Part shown: positions 1-11,057 of the stretch, piece after piece
How the letters are laid out: each line of letters opens with the position of its first letter
Numbering within the stretch: position 1 is the first letter of the stretch
NCBI GenBank assembly: GCA_029717555.1
Contig: JAMDHS010000089.1
Span: 18,498 to 82,497, forward strand
Length of the DNA: 64,000 nucleotides
Direction of reading: 5' to 3'
Source: Peribolospora baueri
Taxonomy: Eukaryota > Basidiomycota > Peribolosporomycetes > Peribolosporales > Peribolosporaceae
Position numbers and translations under genes: made by a program
Notes under the pieces: model-generated
The model's input: the letters and a program-made list of their open reading frames with translations, nothing else
Database searches by the model: none
What the model was told of the DNA's origin: nothing

Positions 1-1549
1 AGACCTTCTTGAGGAGGAGAAAAAGCGCGTGTCCTGCCACGTCGTTGACCTCTCCGGACAGCCTGGTTTCCGATTCAAGGCAGGCGACGCCGAGACGACG
101 CTGACTGCTCAGGAGGTTTCGACCAAGTTCCTCGGCACCTTGCTCAAGTCCGCCCAGGATTTTCTTTCTGGTGTGAAGGTCACCGGCGCCGTCCTCGCCG
201 TTCCGTTCGGCTGGACCGATGCGCGGAAGGAGGCTCTCGCCAAGGCGGCCGAAGACGCCGGCATCAAGGTGTTGCAGATAATCCCCGAGGCGGCGGCGGC
301 CGCCGTTGCTTACGATCTCACTGTCCCCTCCCCGTCCGCCTCCCTTCCCGCGTCTGGACTTGACCGCAACGTGATCATCGTCGACGTCGGCGGCACTTCC
401 ACAGACGTCTCCGTGCTTGCCGCCCGTGCCGGCATGTACTCGCTCCTCTCCACCGTGCACGAGGGCTCACTAGGCGGGCGCGACTTGGACGATGCGTTGG
501 TGGAGTTTTTCAGCAAGGAGTTCACGAAGAAGACCAAGGTGCAGGTCGCTGCCGATAACGCTCGCGCGTTTGCCAAGCTCAGGCTCGAGGTCGAGGCGGT
601 GAAGCGAGCGCTGAGCGCTAGCAACTCGGCGTCGTGCAGCATAGAGAGCTTGGCGGAGGGCATCGACTTCCACACCACTATCAACCGGATGAGGTTTGAT
701 CTTCTGGCCACTAAGGTGTATGGGAAGATCCAGGAGAAGATCGAACAAGCCGTCAAGGAGGCGGGTCTCGAGCCCACTCAGGTGGACGAGGTGCGTTCGT
801 TGTCTTCGGCGTTTCCGACGCTCTCATCACGTCCCTGCTGACACCACACCTACCGTTCTCTGCCATTTTAGGTTCTCCTCGTGGGCGGCACGTCCCGTTT
901 GCCCGGCCTGGTCGACCGCCTGTCCTTTGTGTTCCCCGAGTCGATTTCGATGACTGGCACGATCGAATCAGATGAGGTCATCGCTCGCGGTTGCGCATTG
1001 CAGGCTCAGCTCCTCGCTTCTCATGGCCTGGACGACCCGGAGCGAAAGGCTTTCGCTTCTACTCCTTTCGCGGCCGAGAAGCAGGCGTCCACGTCCGCGC
1101 CTATCGGTCTTGTCGTTCCCGCTGCGGAAGGCGATGCCCGAGCGGTTGACGGCCAGGCCTTTGTGACCATCGTGCCCGCTTCCACGCCTCTTCCGGCGCG
1201 ACGAATCGTCGAGCTCGACGTGAGCAGAGACACTCCCAGCTCGGTCTTGCTCAGCTTGTGGGAAGGCAAGGAGGAGGTCAAGGTGGACAGGATCGAGCCT
1301 CCGCCGAAGGAGGCTAACGGCGCGAACGGCGACGAAGATGAAGATGAAGAGGAGGAAGAGGAGGAGCCGGAAGAGGTCCGGACGGCGGTGGTGAGGCCCA
1401 TTACCAAGCTCGTTGAGTTGGCCGTTGAAGTGTCTGGCAAGGAGGTGCCGCCACCGAAGTTGCGCGTGCAGATCATCGTCGCCAAGGACGGCAAAGTCAG
1501 CGTCGAAGCGGGCCAGTCGGGCGGCAAGGTCGAAAAGGCCGAGTTCTAA
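1..1549 (+). CDS. SSZ1: Ssz1, Hsp70-like subunit of ribosome-associated complex (5' partial)
   Basis: Atypical Hsp70 that pairs with the J-protein Zuotin on the ribosome to help fold nascent chains. The left edge cuts the gene: the frame is open from base 2, and about 488 residues are visible, so roughly the first 60-70 are missing compared with yeast Ssz1 (about 540). Exon 1 runs to 790; a GTGCGT...TTTTAG intron covers 791-871; the last exon is 872-1549. Visible Hsp70 signatures are IIVDVGGTSTDVSV (phosphate-binding region) and LLVGGTSRLPGL just after the intron. The C-terminal domain is short, as in Ssz1, and ends in EKAEF rather than an EEVD-type tail. An acidic run of Glu/Asp (about 1330-1377) precedes it. 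The identification rests on whole-protein resemblance to fungal Ssz1; canonical Hsp70s have a much longer substrate domain and lid. Confidence 0.9.
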
Positions 1550-2249
1550 AGGGACAAGACGTCCTTTTGTTCATATCTTTTTCGGTCACCCCCGCCCCCT
1601 CCCCTCGCGCATTCCGAGCTCAGCCCACGGCTTGCACGGGCTCGTGTGGTATTCACGTACATTCTGATGGGATACGAGGCGACACGCAGATACAGTTCCC
1701 CTCTACCCCGCGCGCTTTCCTGTACGTTACATACTTCTCACATCGGGCGCTCGTCCTCGCATATCATTGGTAGCATTTCTAGACTGTTCCTTCACGCCTT
1801 TCCGATGTTGGCTTGGCCCGGTTCGCTCTGGTCTCGCTCAAGACGTCATGGGCTCGTCGTACAAGAAGAGAGACACCGAACGAGCCTCGTGGACTGCCAT
1901 GGACACATTTCTCGCAATGGCCACACACCCGCCCGTATGTGTCTAACGGGCACGAGAGAAGAAGCGACTTGGTTTGCGAACGATCGTTTCCGTCGTCGAA
2001 CGAACACTTGACTGATTCTGAACCGTTCCGGTGGCCTTTTACTGCGGCAACCGCCGAGTCACGAGGTCTCGCCGCAGCAGTCTCCTTGGCTGTGCGTTCC
2101 GTTCGTTCTTTATCAGTGCGTACCATCATCCATCACCTCATTCGCCAGTCCCTTCCTGGAAACGCCCTCGTCCTGGTCCTGGTCCTCGTCCTCTTTCTCG
2201 TCTCTGCTCTTCTCTTCCCTTCTCTCGCTTTTTCGTTCTAGCAGCGGAC
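1550..2249. other. Intergenic region SSZ1-AsnRS
   Basis: 700 bases between two genes on the same strand. Short open frames overlap here on both strands but none has recognisable motifs. Just before the AsnRS start there is a long pyrimidine stretch ending TTCTAGCAG (about 2160-2243), with a GTGCGT donor-like site near 2117. This resembles an intron in the 5' untranslated region of the synthetase transcript; that is inference only. Confidence 0.4.
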
Positions 2250-4820
2250 ATGTCTTCCTCCGAATTACCCTCCCACACCGTCTACGTCGACGAAAAGTCC
2301 GGCTCGGACGACGTCTCCGTCGCCGACGGCTCGCCTTCTAAGCCCTTCCTCACGCCTGTCGGCGCGCTCTTGGCTCGTGGGCCAGACGTATCTATCCTCG
2401 TCAAGAAGGTCCCGGAGGCGTCCGAGGAGGGTGCCTCGTCTTCCTGCGCCGAGCCCTCCTACCAGCCGATCACCCCTTCGGCTTTTAAGAGGGCCAAGAA
2501 GAACTACGAAGTCGCTCTGAAGAAGCAGAAGAAGGCCGAGGAGCAAAAGGAGAAACTGGAAGCTGAGCAGAGAGTGAAGGAGGAAAAGGAGAGAAGGAAG
2601 CTCGAAGAGAGCAAGAACCTCAAATTGGAGGAGGATAAGAGTCTGCCAGAAGCGAAGCGAGTAAGTGTGTCCACCCTTCGTCTTTCTCCTCGCACTCGCC
2701 GGCCAAGATTCGAGATGCTTTCTTCACGCTGAAAAGCAGTTATCTCCGGCGTCCACCTTGCTCACCCCCATCTTATCGCGTTTTCGTCGACGTCCTTCGA
2801 TCGAATACGTCAAGATCAAAATCGGCCAAGGCATAGACCACCGTGACCGTCGTATCCGTGTCTTCGGCTGGGTGCATCGCCTGCGTCAGCAGAAGGACCT
2901 GACCTTCATCGTCTTGCGCGACGGCACTGGGTACATGCAATGCGTACTGAGTGGACAGCTGGTGCGTCACAAGACTCCCGTGAGCCACCTGGCGCTGATG
3001 CTTTGTGCTGAGCGAGACATTTCTCTTCTCCGTGCAGGCGCAAACGCATGACGCGCTCACCCTGACGCTAGAGTCCACCGTGGAGATCACTGGTCTTCTA
3101 CAGGCCCTTCCCAAGGGCAAATCTGCGCCCGGCGACCACGAGCTTCAGACCGACTGGTGGCGCGTCATTGGCAAAGCGCCGGGCGGAGATGATGCGATCA
3201 CCAACAAGATATCTGAGGTGAGGGCGCCCAGCCACACGCTTTTTTTTTGTGACAGACCGAGCAAGACTTGCGCTGATCGCTCGTGTACGTCCCCGCGCAC
3301 CCATCCGTTCAGAACTCCGATCCCAGCCTCTTGGCCGACAACCGCCACCTCGTCATCCGCGGAGAGACTGCCTCTGCCGTTCTCAAGATCCGTTCCGCCG
3401 TCCTGCGAGCCTTCCGCGCGACGTACGACGCTATGCAACTCACTGAAGTCACCCCGCCGTGCATGGTGCAGACCCAGGTCGAGGGCGGAGCGACGCTCTT
3501 TGGATTCAACTACTACGGTCAGCAGGCCTACTTGACCCAGAGCTCGCAGCTCTACCTCGAGACTTGCTTGCCCAGCCTTGGCGACGTGTTCTGTGTGCAG
3601 GAGAGCTTCAGGGCCGAGAAGAGCCATACGTGAGTGGAGGAGGTTTTTAGTCTTCCGCATACACGTCGCTGATCCGTTCTTCTCACTTTTTTTTCTCTCT
3701 TTCTCCAGCCGTCGTCACCTCTCGGAATATACCCACTTGGAAGCCGAGCTCGCCTTCCTGACCTTTTCGGAGCTGCTGGAACATATTGAGGAATTGGTAG
3801 GTGGCTTTCGACCTCCATCTACTTAAGGGACACCTGCGCTGAACCCTCGCCTCGTTCGTACCCGCCAGATCTGCGGCACTCTGGAGCGCGTGTTTCAGGA
3901 CCCTGTGGCGGAGCCCCTTCTGCGACAGCTCAACCCAGACTTCAAGCTGCCTTCTCGACCCTTCAAACGACTAGACTACAGAGACGCGATCAAGTACCTC
4001 AACGAGCACGGTATCAAGAAGGAAGACGGTTCAGACCACGTCGTGGGCGACGACATCGCAGAGGCGGCCGAGCGCAAGATGACCGACCAGATGAACGTGC
4101 CCATCTTCCTCATCAACTTCCCCAAAGAGATTAAGAGCTTCTACATGAAGCGCATTCAAGGAGATGAAGCCTTTACCGAGAGCGTTGACGTCCTCATGCC
4201 CGGCGTCGGCGAGATTGTCGGTGAGTGGTTTAGTATTGATCGGCACGTTAACGCGATGTCTGAGAGCGTGTCGGGGGCACTTCCGCATCTTGCTGACTGT
4301 CGCGCGCCATGATGCAGGTGGTTCGATGCGTATCTCCGATCTCGATGAGCTGATGGAAATGTACAAGCAAGAGGGCATGGACCCCGCCCCGTACTATTGG
4401 CGAGTTCCAAGCTCTCTTCTTCTTCCTGTCCCGCTCGAAATTGACACCTTTACATGCCATTTCTTCATCCAGGTTCACCGATCAGCGCAAGTTCGGTACT
4501 TCCGAGCACGGCGGATATGGCCTCGGCGTCGAGGTGAGCTGGCTTCCCTGTCCATTTCGCTCCTCGGCTCGCATCTTTGGTCATAATGCTGACCAAGACG
4601 TCGCCGTTGCTTCCACAATACCCCAGCGCTTCCTTGCGTGGCTCTGCAACCGCTACACCGTTCGAGAATGCTCTCTCTACCCGAGGTCAGTCGACGAAGT
4701 GGCTTTGCGATGTGGCCCCGGTCATGATCGTGGTGGTGTTCTTTGGAGGGCGACGTCTCATACTTCCTTTCTCGTACATTTCTCTTCCCTCACAGGTGGA
4801 CCGGACGTTGCACTCCTTGA
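2250..4820 (+). CDS. DED81: Cytosolic asparaginyl-tRNA synthetase
   Basis: Class IIb aminoacyl-tRNA synthetase that charges tRNA-Asn in the cytosol. Ten exons: 2250-2660, 2815-2961, 3038-3217, 3313-3629, 3709-3796, 3869-4220, 4318-4399, 4473-4533, 4627-4685, 4796-4820, giving 573 aa (yeast Ded81 is 554). The N-terminal extension is a lysine/glutamate-rich coiled coil (residues about 85-135). The OB-fold anticodon domain has [11 protein letters not shown]. The class II core has [19 protein letters not shown] (motif 2) and [25 protein letters not shown] (motif 3), and the protein ends [18 protein letters not shown] with [12 protein letters not shown] favours AsnRS over AspRS. The acceptor at 2814 was chosen because it aligns AKR-IKIGQG with the family; in-frame AGs at 2736 and 2739 are alternatives. 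The intron at 4400-4472 begins GC, not GT. Confidence 0.93.
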
Positions 4821-5180
4821 GGCTCGAGGTCTCGATGGCTCCGTCGAGTCATGGTCGGCCGGCCCGTCCCGTACCTTCAGAAGTTCTTTCGCACCATCTT
4901 AGTTTCGCGACAGTGTCATTAGCAACACTTCCCCATCCAGACCTGTCCTTTTCAGACTGTCTCGCAGTAAACGTAGCTTTCAGCCGTGTGGGAAAAGATA
5001 CATAATTCCCGTTCATCGAATCGATTCCTTATGCCCCTCCCCTCTTTCCGATAAGGGAACGTGATGTGGATCTCTCGCCAGCCAGGGGTCGAAAGTGACG
5101 AGCAGCTGAAGAAGCGTAGATATTCAACAGGGGCCGAAGGGGACGCTAGTGTTGGACGGGCAAGGAGGCGATTACGCTCG
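4821..5180. other. Convergent intergenic region
   Basis: 360 bases between the stop codons of AsnRS (+) and the M28 peptidase (-). It should hold both 3' untranslated regions. No gene, repeat or clear terminator hairpin was seen. Confidence 0.5.
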
Positions 5181-8100
5181 TCAGGGCGTCTCTAGAGCCT
5201 TAGCCATCTTGTGCAGCAAGGCAGTCAGCTTGTCCACTTCATGCTGGGCCGTGGTGACGTTCCTTTCGTAGACGAGCGCCTAAAAAAAAAGGTACATTTC
5301 GATTTTAAAAACGACGCGGCGGAGCGGTGGGTCAGAAACCTGCTTCGTTTCGCGCGACGCGTTACGAATCCGGGCCCGGACAGAAGAAAACCCACCTCCA
5401 CGGCGGCTGGGAACACTTGGCTGCCGTACCCAAGCCAGCGACCCGGTGCGACGCCTGCGCGAAGATAATTGAAGGGAAGGAGGAGAGAAGGTCAATTGAA
5501 GAAAACACGTAGGCAGGAGGCAACGTTCGCTCCGATCAAAGATCATCTGAAGCTCCAAGTAGACCCGCGCGCAGGCCCGTCTCTTCGGGGAACGTACGGG
5601 AACTCACCTAGGTGCCGATACCACTCCCTCTCGATGATCCCGTCTGGGTGAATGAAGCCCTGTTCAAATTTGATCGCCCTCTGATTGATGCTCCTCACTT
5701 GCCGTAGGATGGTCTTAAGCGTGTTCAATTGTGGTAAGCCGTAGCTGAACCACCCCCCGCGAGATGGGATACCTGTGCCGCTGCTGCAGCGCTTGGAGAA
5801 GAGGTGGTGCAGCTTGCGCATCGCCTCATCCTTCTCCTCGTCCATCGCCTCCGCCGCCTCCTGCACCCTCTCTATGCTCCCGTACAGCCCGCCGAGGTGA
5901 ATGTCCTTGCGCAGGCCCACGCTCTTGGCCGTCGAGGCCACTTGGTCGGCGTAGCTCGTCAGGGTGTAAGCGTAGTTGGTCACGTTCAAAGGTATGAGGA
6001 GCGAGTCGCTGAACGCGCGGCAAGGGACCCAAGGAGTGGTACAGGAACAGCAGGCGGTCAGTGAGGACCAAAGAGACCACTTGCGGAAAACAACCTTCCA
6101 AAGACGAAAGGAAAGCTCACGCGAGACGAAGGGTCATGAGACCTTGGACCTTTGAAATGGCAGTGTGCCTCTTAAACGTCGGGTCGCCGTAGCGTTCCAT
6201 CCAGTACTCGCTGTCGTATGCCGAATGGTAGTGCTACGCATGCGTGTGATGGGTCAGTCAATAGCAAAAGAAAATGAAACGAGGGAGACAGTTGAATCTC
6301 CATCATCCGGTCACCTGATTTTTATCTTCTCATCACAAACCGAAAGAGCAGCTCACGTAAACGGGATCACCTCGCGCTTGACTGAAGCCCATATCGGACG
6401 CCGCGAGGCCGATACGCTGAAGGAAGACGGTATAATCCGAGCCGCTACCCAGCGGGCGGATACGTCCCGTCGGGAATTGAGTCACATCTACGTCGGTGCT
6501 CTCCCACAGCCCGTCAGACTCGCCCGCCAAACCTTCGCTCCTCGCGGCCACCTGACGCTCTTCATCGACCTGGCTCTTCTCCGCGGCCGAATCCCACATC
6601 GAGAACATGTTCCCCTCGACGCCTGGGGAAACGAACTCGTCAGGCTGGTCGGGGTGCGGCACCTTTTTCGCCGCAGACTCGATCAGGTCGGCGAGGGAAG
6701 GCGATGCGCTAGAATGGAAGATGCGACCGTTCGCCGCGACGTCTGTGTTGAGGTATACCGCAGCGTTCTCCCGAAGATAGTCCTCAAAGTCCTCGCCGAA
6801 TTCGGTGCTTCCAACCTGTGAGCTCATTGGCAGGGACGGCGGTCATCAGTGATTCGAAGCGGCATCGGGCCGTACGGACAGGCTTTTCGCGACCCACCAG
6901 ACCGTACTCCTCGGCATCCCAAGAAGCGATGACGATGGTCCTCAGAGGCCTCCAGCCGCGCTTCAGGAGCGCACCGAGACCGCGTACGATCTCATGAAGA
7001 CTGGCCGTACCAGAGCTGGGATCGCCTGCGGAGCGAGCAAGTAAAATTGTGGGAGAAGGAACGAATGGAGAGGGACCATCGTCGTTAAGAGTCTGAACAT
7101 CGTCGTCTCATAACAGACCTTGCTCGCTCGCTGCTCACCAGCACCAAAGGTCCAAGCGTCGCGATGATTGCCCAAGAGGACGATCTCGTCCTTGACCAGG
7201 CCATCGATGCGCGCCATCGTATTCCAGATGGGCGTGACGTTTGTGACCACTATCACGTGGCGACGACGTCGTACGATGAAAGGGTATGTAATCAGATACT
7301 TTGGCATCATCCAACTGAGATATAGAGACACTAGCAGAGTCCTCCACTGCGTGCTCACCATCATTCTTAAACTCGGCCCACGCAGCCGGTCCTGTCCAAT
7401 ACTCCTCAACACCGGGCACTTCCCCGACCCAATCTTTCCCGATATCGCTCGCCAACTTTCCATGCCCCTTCAAGGCAACCAGGAAAGGTTTGGCATCAAG
7501 ATAAGAGATGGGTAGAGAGGGAATGTTGGGCATCGAGTCGGCTTCGTCGATCGGCTGCCGGGTCGCGTTCTTGTACGCCGGCAAGCCCGGCGTGCCAGGA
7601 TCACCGGCGCGCTTGGACAACGCTTGTACGCTGCCGCGCTGGACGCTGCTTGGCTGGCGGGCAGGGCCAGAAGGATAGGCTTCGTGGCCGCGCGCTGCAC
7701 GCGGCCGGGGCGCCAAGATAGGAGGACAGGTTAGCATGGCTCGGGAGATGGCGTCGGAGGACGCAAAGAAAGAAACATGACTGGTTACAGCTCACTCTCG
7801 GTTACTCCCCCGTCATCGCCAGGGTCGGAGTAGATCAGACACCCGATAGCTCCAGCCTCGTACGCGGCGCGCACCTTGAGACCACGGAAGACGCCGCCGT
7901 ACCTCACGAGGGCGATCGCACCCGTGACGTTGACGCCGGACCCCTCGAGTTTATCGAAATCGCTTTTGCGGCCGTAGCCAGCGTAGACAATGGGACCGTG
8001 CGCGATGCCAGCAATGGAGTAGCCGTGGAAAGTCTGGGCGGGATCTGCCTTGCCAGACGTCGGGTCTTCCACCAGAGTGTCCTCCTCTAACTTTGCAGAG

Positions 8101-9113
8101 AACGCTGCGGGGGTGGACGGCTCTTTGTGGAGAGTCAAACTAGAGCCAGAAGGATAGTTCAGGTAGGGCCAATATTGGCTTATCCTGAATGACAGAGGGG
8201 ACGGTGCGAATGTAAGTTGTCAGCGGCGATGACCGTAGCCCGTTTCACTTGGATGGCCCGGTCGACCACAGCCCACACTCACCAAACTTTGGGCCGTACC
8301 CTCCAAGAATCGGAGCCACGATGACCGTGCTCATGATCATGACGGCGATAATTACCTTTAAGGGCCTCCTGGTCCTCCACGCTCCCAGCGTCATAGAGAA
8401 CTTCCTCAGGATCGCCGTGACGGCCGAGAGGGGCGCCGAGAGCGTCTGCCCATTCAGAAGCTACCTGAAGGGCGGAGGCACGGTCTTGGGCGGTACCAGC
8501 GACATGTGACCTGAGCGGCATGGGAAAAATTAAATACGAACCGCGCATATCAGACGCGCATCATCGTCACTAGCGGACTTGTTTGCCATGAACTTCAACG
8601 CCGGGGCGATACTTACTCAGCTGTATACCTTCTGCTGGCATTCCTAGTGCTCTCCTCGTTTGGGACCGAGAGGAAGATCTTCTCCACAAGAGCGGTAAGC
8701 TTATGAGGGTTGCGCGTGTTCGAGACAGCATGCTCGCTCCAGTCGAGACCCTCTTCCACGCCCTCCACGTCTCCGCCCAGGCCGTACATACCGGGGCGGA
8801 AGGCGCGCATGTATGCCCGCACGGCGGACTCCTCTCGATGACGGTGGTTATGGCGCAAGCAAGTGAGGTGGGGACGCCAGCGGTGGGGAAGGACAGAGTT
8901 GAAGATCCACACATGGTGCTTCTCTATGGTGCTAGCGACGAGAAGGGCGAGGGAGAAGAAGAGAGCGAGGCGAAGGAGTAGGCGGAAGAGATTGGAGGCG
9001 GTCGAAGCGGGAGGAGAAGGGTGGCCGTTGCGGCTTGTGAGACCGCTTTCAACATCAGCACCACCCTTCTCATTTACGTGCTCCTTCTTGTCCTTCTCTT
9101 CGAAACGTCGCAT
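5181..9113 (-). CDS. M28-family transmembrane metallopeptidase (Vps70/Tre/PSMA-like)
   Basis: Type II membrane protein of the transferrin-receptor/glutamate carboxypeptidase II family; fungal relatives (Vps70, Tre1) act in vacuolar and endosomal sorting. Exons (minus): 9113-8617, 8510-8283, 8184-7796, 7694-7359, 7249-7139, 7025-6898, 6815-6357, 6233-6121, 6008-5608, 5454-5396, 5279-5181, about 914-939 aa. The start at 9113 ([10 protein letters not shown]) precedes a transmembrane segment near residues 35-55. A protease-associated domain ([14 protein letters not shown]) follows. The catalytic domain keeps the expected di-zinc ligands: GNHRDAW, GDPSSG, WDAEEYG, YLNTDVA and [10 protein letters not shown]. 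The helical dimerisation domain ends FEQGFI...REWYRHLG. The splice at 7358/7250 was chosen by family alignment. A 75-nt stretch (5698-5772) inside exon 9 can be read as intron or coding. Substrate cannot be told from sequence. Confidence 0.85.
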
Positions 9114-9883
9114 GCTGTCGCGCGCACGTCTCAGTTGGTGGTATCGTCGTGTTGTCCGAGCTCGGCTTGATAACAGGCGGGGTGATAGCTGCCGATAGCT
9201 CGTGCACGTGACCGAGTGTAATATACCTACATCCGAGCCAGCCCATTCTGCTCGCTTCCCTCGTCCGAAACTTGCATCTAGTCTAGAGGCCAGCATTTCG
9301 CCTCCTTGTCGTCCATCAGGAATGGGCCAGGTCAGTATGTGACCTCTTTAAGCTCACAGTAGCCCGTCATCTGCTTCTTGCTTCAGCACTGATCTACAGG
9401 ATTGGTTTAGGTCGCCACGCTGGTCTCAGCGCACGAGAACGAGTCGGGTCCATCGGGTTGACGTCTGACCATCGTCTGGCTTGCGCTTGCGCTTATATGG
9501 TCTCCGGTTTAGACCACTTCCGCGGCTAGCGCCTTTGTGGATCGCTAGTAGGCTTGCGACGCAACCACGGTAGCGGCGGTGAGCCCGTGTAAAATGGCAG
9601 CGTGGCGCGTCGTCGAAGCAGAAGGAAGGATGGCGAGGCGACGACGAGGAAGAGGAACGACGAAGCCTTCTGCCTCGAGGCAGAAGGGCCGAAGCGGCCA
9701 CGATGAGGCCGTCGAATGAGGGCGATGGCGCTGACAACAACAGCCTGGGGGGGGGGCCTCGGAAAGGCTTAAAAGGCGGGCCGTTCGACGTCTCTGCCCG
9801 ACTTCCCTCTCCATCCTCTCTTTGTGCTGCCCTTGCCACTCTACCTCAAAGCCTTCCTAATCACCCCCCTCCACTTGCTCGTC
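9114..9883. promoter_or_regulatory. Divergent promoter region, M28 peptidase / hydrophobin
   Basis: 770 bases between head-to-head start codons. On the hydrophobin side there is a run of ten G (9747-9756) and a TATA-like TTAAAAGG at 9769-9776, about 110 bases before the hydrophobin ATG. No gene was seen. The promoter role follows from layout and was not shown directly. Confidence 0.45.
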
Positions 9884-10860
9884 ATGCAGGTGGGACCCTG
9901 TGCCCATCACAGTTGTGGCCCCCTCTTCATCACCCCGCCTTGCCACGCTCGCTCGCTCGGTCAGCTAACCTGCTGTCCTTACCTTCGCTCTCCGTCCTCA
10001 CAGTTCCGCGGTCTGCTCACTCTTCTCGTCGCCATCACCGCCTTCGTCGCGGCTTCGCCCAGTCCTGTCGTCACCCGTGGCGCTACGGACGCGGCTGGCC
10101 CCTTCACAGGCTACCACGGAGTCAAGCGCCACGGCGGCTTGGAGCACCACGGCTTCCATGACGATGGCAGGCCCCGCGCCCGGTTCGACCCCCTCATCAA
10201 GCGCCAGGGTGACCAGTCCGGCCAGTGCTCAATCGGAAGGTCAGTCGCTCTGCTCCCTATCGCAAGTCGTCGGTTCGGAGGGGTCGTCGACAGCACGAGC
10301 TGACGCCTATTTGCACTCCATCCGCCCAACCCATCTCCCGTCTTCAGTGCTCAATGCTGCAAGTGAGTGGTCCATCCCACCTATCCCTCCAACTCAGTGT
10401 TACCGTGTCTGCCGTGGCTGACGCATTTACGCCATCCGTCCCTCCATTCAGGACCGTGACGGACGACGCCTCGATCAAGTCAGCCTTCAGCCTGCTCCTC
10501 GGCGTCAACGATCTCCTCAACAGCGTCGGCGTCCAATGCAATCCCGTCGCGGCCTTCGGTATTAACGCCGCCAAGTGAGTCGGTTGTGGCCGTCTCTCCA
10601 CGCTTCAAGATGTCTTGTCTTGGAGTTCTCGTCTCGCACACTTATGCTGGGACGCTCCTTTCACTTTCTCCTCCGTTAGTGAGTGCAAGGAACAGGCCGC
10701 CTGCTGCCAGAACACCGCCAGGCAAGTCCCCAATGCTCTCAGACTAACTTGGCGGGTCGAAAGAGACCGGGCGTGAGCTGACCTGACTGTCGACCGACCG
10801 TCTTGTTCTCCCAGCAACGGCCTTATCGGCCTTCAGTGCACCCCCCTGCAGCTCGCCTAG
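9884..10860 (+). CDS. Class I hydrophobin
   Basis: Small secreted amphipathic protein that self-assembles at surfaces and coats aerial structures or spores. Six exons: 9884-9889, 10004-10239, 10348-10362, 10452-10574, 10680-10721, 10815-10860, giving 155 aa. MQFRGLLTLLVAITAFVAAS is a signal peptide. A His/Gly/Arg-rich linker ending in the dibasic LIKRQ comes next. Eight cysteines follow in the hydrophobin order C-x6-CC-x30-C-x13-C-x5-CC-x12-C, ending TPLQLA; the spacing fits class I. The first coding exon is only 6 nt (ATG CAG) and the third only 15 nt, carrying the first CC pair. The last intron (10722-10814) starts GCAAGT, a GC-AG intron. Each join keeps frame and the cysteine pattern. KR before the core could be a Kex2-type processing site. 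Confidence 0.9.
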
Positions 10861-11057
10861 GCGCCTCACATGGCCCAATGATCCCGGCGCAGATGGATTA
10901 AGCCCTCTGACGACCTCCACCGACGTTGGCTTACTGTTTTCTTGTCTTGTATTCTACCTTCTCATCGGGGGTGGAATGACAAGATGGAGGCGAGAAGAGT
11001 GAACCTACGCGCTCCTCCGAGCTTCGTCCCTCGTATCCGATGCCTTGGCGTCGCGGT

